A DNA stretch of 64,000 nt from Capsicum annuum (Eukaryota > Streptophyta > Magnoliopsida > Solanales > Solanaceae): positions 76,260,117 through 76,324,116 of the forward strand of contig NC_061122.1 in NCBI RefSeq assembly GCF_002878395.1, read 5' to 3'. Positions 58,241 to 64,000 of this stretch are shown one piece after another (positions within the stretch are counted from its first letter, which is position 1; every line of letters begins with the position of its first letter). Below the pieces are notes generated by a model. That model had not been told where the DNA came from and did no database searches. It worked only from the letters and a program-made list of their open reading frames with translations. A program made the translations under genes and the position numbers.

Positions 58241-58544
58241 TCTAATACCCCTCAAAGTTCTCTCTTAGTCTGATCCTTAGAGCGTTTTCGATAAAGTGAA
58301 AATCTGAGTCTAAAAATTTCAAAAATATCTTCCCAAGTGTGAAACACTTAGATTCATGTTATATTTCTCTAATTTAAACTTTTTTTCATGTATATCATTG
58401 AATAAGCTTTCCATCGATACCAATTTTATCAAAATCCGACATTGGACGAGGGAGTTATGGCCGTTTTACTAAACGGTATCAGAATCGCCTAGGTTTGACG
58501 GTCGACCTAGCGAACCGCCAAGTCCTTGGTGCACCATTAAGTGT

Positions 58545-58810
58545 CCCATCAGGACAAGATAGAACATCCCATTTCTGGTCCTCGAGTGATGGCCAAAGTG
58601 GTGGATCGTCAAAAAGTTGATGGACCGTCAAGGGGTCCGTCAGGTCGAAATAGAATGACCCATTCATGACCCTTGAGTGATGGACGATCGGGTGGACCGT
58701 CAGATTCCTGACGGACCGTCATGTCGAGGCATAATGTCCCATATTTGGCACTCGAGTGATGGACGACTTGGTGGACAGTTAGTCCCTTTGACGGACCATC
58801 AGATCGACCG
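58545..58810 (+). repeat. Three GC-rich tandem units in the solo LTR U3
   Basis: GAGTGATGG occurs at 58,584, 58,675 and 58,754 (spacing 91 and 79). Each is flanked by GGACCGTCA-type words, one forming the palindrome TGACGGACCGTCA (58,710). The block ends about 80 bp before the TATA box. Confidence 0.85.
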
Positions 58811-58887
58811 TCACAGACCCCGATTAGTAGTTTTCAACTCTTTTTTTTAAAGGGTATTTTGGTCTTTTCCACTCTTTCCCCAACCTC

Positions 58888-58895
58888 TATAAATA
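58888..58895 (+). promoter_or_regulatory. TATA box of the solo LTR
   Basis: TATAAATA in a CCTCTATAAATACCCAC context, the standard plant core promoter form, followed by a CT-rich stretch and CCCAAAAACTAGGGTTT, suitable for a transcription start. Confidence 0.75.
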
Positions 58896-60784
58896 CCCAC
58901 TTAAGGGTTGAAGGCCTCATTTCTTTTCTCTTCTTTCACCCAAAAACTAGGGTTTCCAAAATTAAAAAAAATCTCTATTCTTCCACCAAAAATTAAGAGA
59001 GAATCAAGAGAAAAAATTAAGAATTCTTCTGAAGGCTTTCAAGAAAGAGTTTCCCCAAGATATGTAGATGTTGATTCTTGGGTCCCTTTCATCCAAGAAG
59101 CTCAAGTACCTTTTTTTAAATCTCCAAGATTTATGTTTATGAATTTTTAATGATTCTTGTGAGTTGAAATTGATGTTCTTGCTATGATTGAGTTGTGGTT
59201 CATATTTGTCTACAAGATTATTAAGCCTTGGCATTAGTATGTGGTATTTGTGTGGTAAATGGATTATGTACTTGTTGTTGATGTTTAATGACCTCCAAGA
59301 AGGGATACTTATGTGGTTTGTATGAATCTATGATAATATAGGAGTGGAAATATGTAAATTTGGTTGTTCATGACGAGTAGTTGCGTTATTATACTTATGC
59401 CTAAGTTGTGCATGTAAGGTGTTAGATAAAATGTCTAAGAGACTAGAAATTAAGAATTATAGTTAAATCGTGATCTAATGACTTCTAAGATATGATTATG
59501 TGTTACGATTGTTGACGTGTTCGTGACTTTTGGGTTTAAAATTGGTTGATTTAGCAGAGTATGGCTCCTATAAGTTGATAAAAGCTTAGAAGAAGAATAT
59601 GAGCCATTATAGAATGTTGAATAGGAAGCCCCAAATTGTGAGCTAGTCTATGCATGCCTAGTGTTTGATAAAATGACCAAGTGAATGAATTATTCCATGC
59701 TAGTACGAAAACCCCAGATAAGTGTGAACCTATGCATGTCTAGTGTTTGTTGAAGGACCTTAGTGAACGACTGGAGATGTGACAGTTGTAAATTCCCCAT
59801 TATGTGCCCTTTGATATATGCTAAGTTTTAACATATTCCAAGTGATTAGCAAGTAAGCTATGACATGACAGTATGAAGTTTCCCAAGCGGTGTGAAATCC
59901 AAATACATGTTAAGACCGATATAGGTATGAAATAGTTGAGGTAAAACCTTGCTGAATGGAGTACGATCTAGTACATGTTTCCTCTATGTTATTATGTGAT
60001 TAATATCCTGAGATGCTTAAAGCGACCCTTTGGTAATTGTGATGATGCATTAATGATGGTGACAATTAAGGTATGATAGCGATAATAAATGAATGATTGC
60101 GATAATACATGAGTGATTATGATGATGAATGAATTCTTGTGTTGATGCATGAATGATTATGATGGTGAATGGATAATCGTGATGATGTGAGAATAATTAT
60201 GTTTTACTTTTATGTTATCGAGTCCTGGGGGTATTTATACCCGACAATAGAGTTGTTGTTATCTAGAGCTCGTGTCAGTTTTGCGATAATTCCAATCGAG
60301 CCACAATTCTCAGAACTTAGTGAACGAGAGAACTATGTATCTTCAAACAAGTGTGAAGCTTAATCAGGCTCTGTAATCTCAATGATCTCTGTAATCTCTA
60401 TATCTTTAGTAATCTAGCCTCCGTCTTGTAATCAGCTCAGATATAATAGTATTCAAGTGATTTAATTCTAATCTTAGAAGCGATTTCAATAATCTATTCA
60501 AGATCTGCATCATCAGTCAGATCTATGATTCGATACATTTCTGTCAGATACGAAACTAAGTAATCTCAGCGTAACTCAGTCAGATCTCTTGAGAAAAATA
60601 ATCAATATTAGATTCAGCTCAGTCTAAGTTCAGTTAAGAATCAAATCAGTGTCTTTCAGTTGGGTGTAGAAACTAGCACCGAGTGAGCTCAAGGATGGGG
60701 CTCACCTACTAGTGGAGGGTGTGATCCTTAGATGCGATCCTTGTGCTCCAGAACTATGTAGCCAGTATAGGTTGAGACATCACA

Positions 60785-60905
60785 CCTACTAGATGAGGGA
60801 GGATGAGAGATATCATACCTGTTAGATGAGGGTAGATGAGGTGGCTTGACTTGTTAGATGAGGCCTCTACCATTCTCATATGAGGACCTGATAGATGAGG
60901 GTCAT
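60785..60905 (+). repeat. Dispersed AGATGAGG repeats in the solo LTR
   Basis: TAGATGAGG occurs five times between about 60,789 and 60,900, mostly preceded by TGTT or TGAT. The family resembles a clustered short-word expansion. A separate GATGAATGAAT-like cluster lies at 60,040-60,190. Confidence 0.65.
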
Positions 60906-61995
60906 ATAGAGATATTGTCTTTACCCGTGGCATGGTATTGACACCCTCCCAACCGAGGTTAGAGGTTGGACCCCTAAGAGATAGTAGGGGCATGTCAGTT
61001 AAGTAACTATTTCCCACGGTCTCAGTTTCAGAATCAGTCTAAGACTCCAAGAAAGAGCTCAGTTCAGTATACAGAATGCAAGGCTGTTACATATAAGCCA
61101 TCATGTATGATTATCTGCAAATTCAAAGATCTGCTGCTAGTTAGGCCAATCTCAAAATCAGTTATCAGATCTCAAAGTCATTTATGAAGAAGTATTGTTA
61201 TCTATAGACTCAAAGACAACCTGTTAAATAGGGTTGCTATCCATTTCAGAAGCTTCAGATACTCGTAATCTCAGTATGTTAAGAGATTTCAGAACTCACT
61301 CCTTGATGAAAGTGCATCCACATTTCCTAGTTATCAATATTAGATGAGTCTGTGATTCAGTATCTCAGTGTTAATGTGAGTTTGGTTTGCAGGAAAGTGG
61401 TATCTGAGCTTCAGTATCTAGAGTTGCGATAATTGTGTTCATCTTCTGTGCATTCATGTATGTGTTCTTGTGTGACGTTTTCATAACTATTCAGTTTACA
61501 TATTGTGCATGCATGAGCCCTTGCCTTTACACTTGCCTCATCTACATACTCGGTATATTTTGTACTGACACATTTGCGCTATGGTGTTTTATTTGACACC
61601 ATAGTTTCAGAGGCACAGGACTCAGAGTTTTCTCAGTAGTTCAGTCCCAATTAGCAGCAATAGCAGTGAGTCCTCTTCCTTCGAGGACGAATCCCATTTT
61701 ACTATTATTGAATCAGATTTTATTTATATTCTCAGTTGACGGAGTTAGTTTGGGACATGTCCCATCAACTTCATAGTTCAGATAGTTTAAAGGCTTTACA
61801 GATGGATGTTAATGCATTAGTATTCAGTTTTCAGTTTGAGTATGTATAGATGTGTTGAACCTTATGGCCAGTTTCCGTATTTATTTCAGATATTGTGCAG
61901 TGTATAGGTACAGATATCAGTAAAGGGTTAGCTTGTGTTCCTTCGGGTCCATAAGCACCGTGTGACATCACGAGATGGGATCTCAGGGCGTTACA

Positions 61996-62625
61996 TATAT
62001 AGATGAGTATACGTGCGCATTTAAAGAATATTATTATAAAGGAACATATACTATAGAAGAAAGTAAAGAAATAAGAAGATTATATTTTAGTAAATTACCT
62101 GAACCATTTAGTTAAAAAATAATAAAGAGTTGGGATGAAGCAAAAACAGCAGATACCCTAGGAGCAAAAATAAAAATTTTAAAACAATGGTATAGAAATC
62201 TATGTGAAAAATATAGAGAAGAAATAAAAATGGAAAACACATTAATAAGAAATTTAGCTTGTTACAAAGATAAAATAGCACTTCAATTTGGATGTGAAGA
62301 AAGATATTATAAGAAAAGAAAAAGACATAAGAAATATAAGAAATAGAAAAAATCAAAATATTTATAAGAAACCAAGAAAAAGATATTATGTAAAAAATTA
62401 TAAACATAAAAGACCATATAGAAAAAAGAAATCTATAAAAGAATGTACTTGTTATAATGGTGGAAAACTAGGACATTTAGCTAAAGATTGTAAATTACCA
62501 AAAATCCCAAAAAAACAACAAATATCATAAATAAAAATAAAAAATACAGAATATATGCAGATATATTATATAGATTATGAATTAGAAAGGGAAGATAGTA
62601 TATATGAAATTTTGGAGAATTAAAT
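61996..62625 (+). pseudogene. Pararetroviral coat protein, C-terminal part with zinc knuckle
   Basis: Resumes in phase after the LTR. It includes a KEYYYKGTYTIEESKEIRRL segment, a K/R-rich stretch (about 62,300-62,440) and a knuckle at 62,450-62,491 reading C-Y-N-G-G-K-L-G-H-L-A-K-D-C. The second cysteine of C-x2-C-x4-H-x4-C is glycine (GGT at 62,459). An acidic tail (EREDSIYEILEN, then EIDSEVDESND) follows. In Caulimoviridae this CCHC knuckle marks the coat protein, which packages the pregenomic RNA. Several stops occur. Confidence 0.82.
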
Positions 62626-62651
62626 AGATAATGAAATAGATAGTGAAGTAG

Positions 62652-63486
62652 ATGAATCAAATGACAGAAGAAGATATAAAACTGAACCAAATAACTGGAG
62701 AAGATATAAAAATAATAAAAAAGGAAGAATATTTAAATGAAGAAGGAACAGATCAAAAAATAATATTTGATAGTCATATATTTGACGAAATAAAAGGAAA
62801 AGAGTTAGACTTAAGTGTAGAAAAAATATTTAAAATACCAACAATAAAAAATATATTTAGTAAACAAAGGGAAGAATACTACGTAGTAAGCCAAAAAAAA
62901 ACATGTAATAGACTGTAGATATGCAAAAAGGAAGAGATAGTATACCACTAGTAACAAAAAGAATAATTAATAAAGAAATAAACGATATAAAAAGTAAAGA
63001 CCCAATAAAACATGTACAACTTGGAGGAACAGAGATATTAATAAAAGCATGTTTTAGAGAAGGAATAGATACACCAATAGAATTATATTTAGCAGATGAT
63101 AGAATTTTAAAACCTATAGAAAAAAGTATAATAACTGTCATAAAAGGAAATTTACTATGCCATAAATTTAAATTTATAATAAGTGCAAATTATTCAATAG
63201 CAATAACAGATAAAAATATAGATAAATCATTATTGTTATATTGAAAAATATTAGGAATAGAACTAACCAAGGAAGTAAAATATTTACAGTAAGATGTAAA
63301 AATCTATACAAATTAACAACAAAACATAAAATAACGGGAAAAAATAAAATTAATAAAATACAAATAGAAAGTCCTTTCGAACAATTTATAAAAAAAATTG
63401 ATAATAATGATTATAGTTACAAAGACATAGATATAGAAGAAGATTTAGAAATAATAAATGATAGAATAAGTACAACAAAAAAATAG
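62652..63486 (+). pseudogene. Pararetroviral movement protein (30K superfamily), broken
   Basis: Frames 62,652-62,918, 62,921-63,244 and 63,241-63,486 line up as one protein split by stops and a shift. The middle part has VQLGGTEILIKACFREGIDT, LADDR near 63,090 and GNLLCHKFKFII, the pattern of the caulimovirid 30K movement domain with its conserved aspartate. Such proteins move virus between cells through plasmodesmata. It follows the coat protein, as in cavemoviruses. Confidence 0.82.
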
Positions 63487-63920
63487 CTCATGAAAAACCA
63501 GAATCATCAAACTCATCTAAAAGAACAAGTTATGAAACAACTTCAATAGTTAATTTAAATCAATATTATATAACAGGAAAAATAAATGAAAAAGAATATT
63601 TAACACTCTTAAACACATGACAAGAAGAAAATTATATAGCAAAATATCTAGTAAAAAGTAAAGAAATAAAATCTAATAGTAATATATGTCCAGATCTACC
63701 AAGGAGTCTAATAAACATTAATGATAGAGCAGAAAAGGAAATAATAATAGGAGTTAGAAAAATAAAAATAGAATTTGAAATAAATGAAGATATGCAAAAA
63801 GCAGACATAATATTAGGAATAAAATGATTAGAACAAGTAAAACCATACAATATAGAACATACACAATTATCTATAAAATATAATAAAGTAAGATTATTAT
63901 TAGAAAGAGCTTTAACATGA
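63487..63920 (+). pseudogene. C-terminal part of ORF1 with a retropepsin-like half-domain
   Basis: After a Ser-rich linker the frame reads CPDLPRSLININDRAEKEII, then ADIILGIK-stop-LEQVKPY. The latter has the shape of the C-terminal half of an aspartic protease (hydrophobic-hydrophobic-L-G, then W/stop-L). No D-T/S-G lies upstream within this ORF. It ends at TGA 63,918-63,920, one base before the next ORF. It may be an inactive protease relic or a mimic; I am not certain. Confidence 0.5.
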
Positions 63921-63921
63921 T

Positions 63922-64000
63922 ATGAAAATATATGTACTTGTAAAAATAATAGTAGAAGGATATTTTAATAGGTATAATACACCTATGTTAGATACAGGAG
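63922..64000 (+). CDS. Pararetroviral polymerase ORF, first 26 codons (runs off the window)
   Basis: ATG at 63,922 follows the ORF1 stop by one base. The frame is open to the window end and contains the aspartic protease active site D-T-G at 63,991-63,999 after a hydrophobic strand (VLVKIIVEGYF), as at the start of caulimovirid protease-RT-RNase H polyproteins. What follows is outside the window. Confidence 0.75.
   Translation, partial: MKIYVLVKIIVEGYFNRYNTPMLDTG

Larger units (their letters stand above)
58241..61995 (+). mobile_element. Solo LTR (3,755 bp) of a Ty3/gypsy element inside the viral coat gene
   Basis: Starts TCTAATACCCCTCAAAGTTC (the usual TG now TC) and ends GGGCGTTACA, with a perfect 5-bp duplication. 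No primer site, polypurine tract or coding domain adjoins it, so the internal region was lost by LTR-LTR recombination. It has a U3 tandem repeat, a TATA box, and long regions with short repeats. Open frames inside (such as 58,908-59,150) are not genes. 3.7 kb is long for an LTR. Confidence 0.9.
51743..64000 (+). mobile_element. Endogenous pararetrovirus (Caulimoviridae), head-to-tail copies
   Basis: Two copies of the segment starting about 41 bp upstream of a primer site (51,743 and 56,716) align for nearly 1.5 kb, about 90% identical by eye. Between them lie the end of RNase H, a third ORF, a promoter, a poly(A) signal and a long leader, that is, the end and start of a circular viral genome joined as in an array. 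Copy 2 continues to the window end with coat-protein, movement-protein and protease sequences, split by a solo LTR. The AT content is very high. The gene order suggests a cavemovirus- or solendovirus-like agent. Frames are interrupted by many stops. Confidence 0.88.

Noticed and set aside
58908..59150. 80-codon frame just after the TATA box of the solo LTR
   Set aside because: Position after a promoter is tempting, but it is LTR leader sequence, Lys/Ser-rich, with no domain.
62108..63141. Further hydrophobic minus-strand frames at the right end
   Set aside because: Antisense of the coat and movement protein genes, which have clear motifs on the plus strand.

Overview
The window looks like plant heterochromatin: AT-rich, no intact host gene, and almost wholly made of stacked, decayed LTR retrotransposons plus an integrated plant pararetrovirus (family Caulimoviridae). 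The LTR starts (TGTAATACC type), the initiator-Met-tRNA primer sites and the style of the viral relic point to a dicot, most likely a nightshade (Solanaceae). The family-level guess is inference from remembered element families; the structures themselves are read from the sequence.

Layout. Positions 1-29,288 are best read as a four-layer Russian doll. Element B (7,561-15,994, minus strand, a gag-less Tekay-like Ty3/gypsy copy with both LTRs and a TTTAT target duplication) sits in the 3' LTR of element A (1-16,118, plus strand, about 3.2 kb of internal sequence with no coding domain). A in turn interrupts the 5' LTR of element D (16,119-23,397, Athila-like, retaining gag/protease remnants but lacking RT and integrase). 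D interrupts the gag-protease region of element C (23,398-29,288, chromodomain Ty3/gypsy). LTR divergence judged by eye (D about 16%, A and B about 8-9%) fits that order.

Positions 29,289-51,742 hold further wrecks: an LTR fragment (K) and an orphan retrotransposon leader; element E (30,000-about 37,595, minus, gag to chromodomain, with a truncated 5' LTR); element F (about 37,596-45,177, Athila-like, plus, protease to integrase and a clean 3' LTR); a barely recognisable gag remnant (G); a long minus-strand LTR-like block (J) with a 45-bp minisatellite; and a short LTR fragment (H).

Positions 51,743-64,000 hold an endogenous pararetrovirus in head-to-tail arrangement. A first, internally deleted genome copy (primer site, coat-protein-side ORF, end of RNase H, third ORF, promoter, poly(A) signal, leader) runs directly into a second copy that continues past the right edge. 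The second copy is split by a 3,755-bp solo LTR with a perfect TATAT duplication. The order coat protein, movement protein, then a separate protease/polymerase ORF resembles cavemoviruses and solendoviruses. The long leader carries a tandemly duplicated pair of small ORFs that I do not recognise. Nearly every long frame in the viral copies has stop codons, so the locus looks inactive.

A recurring architectural feature is a set of three short GC-rich tandem units of 33-34 bp in the LTRs of otherwise different elements (A, C and K).
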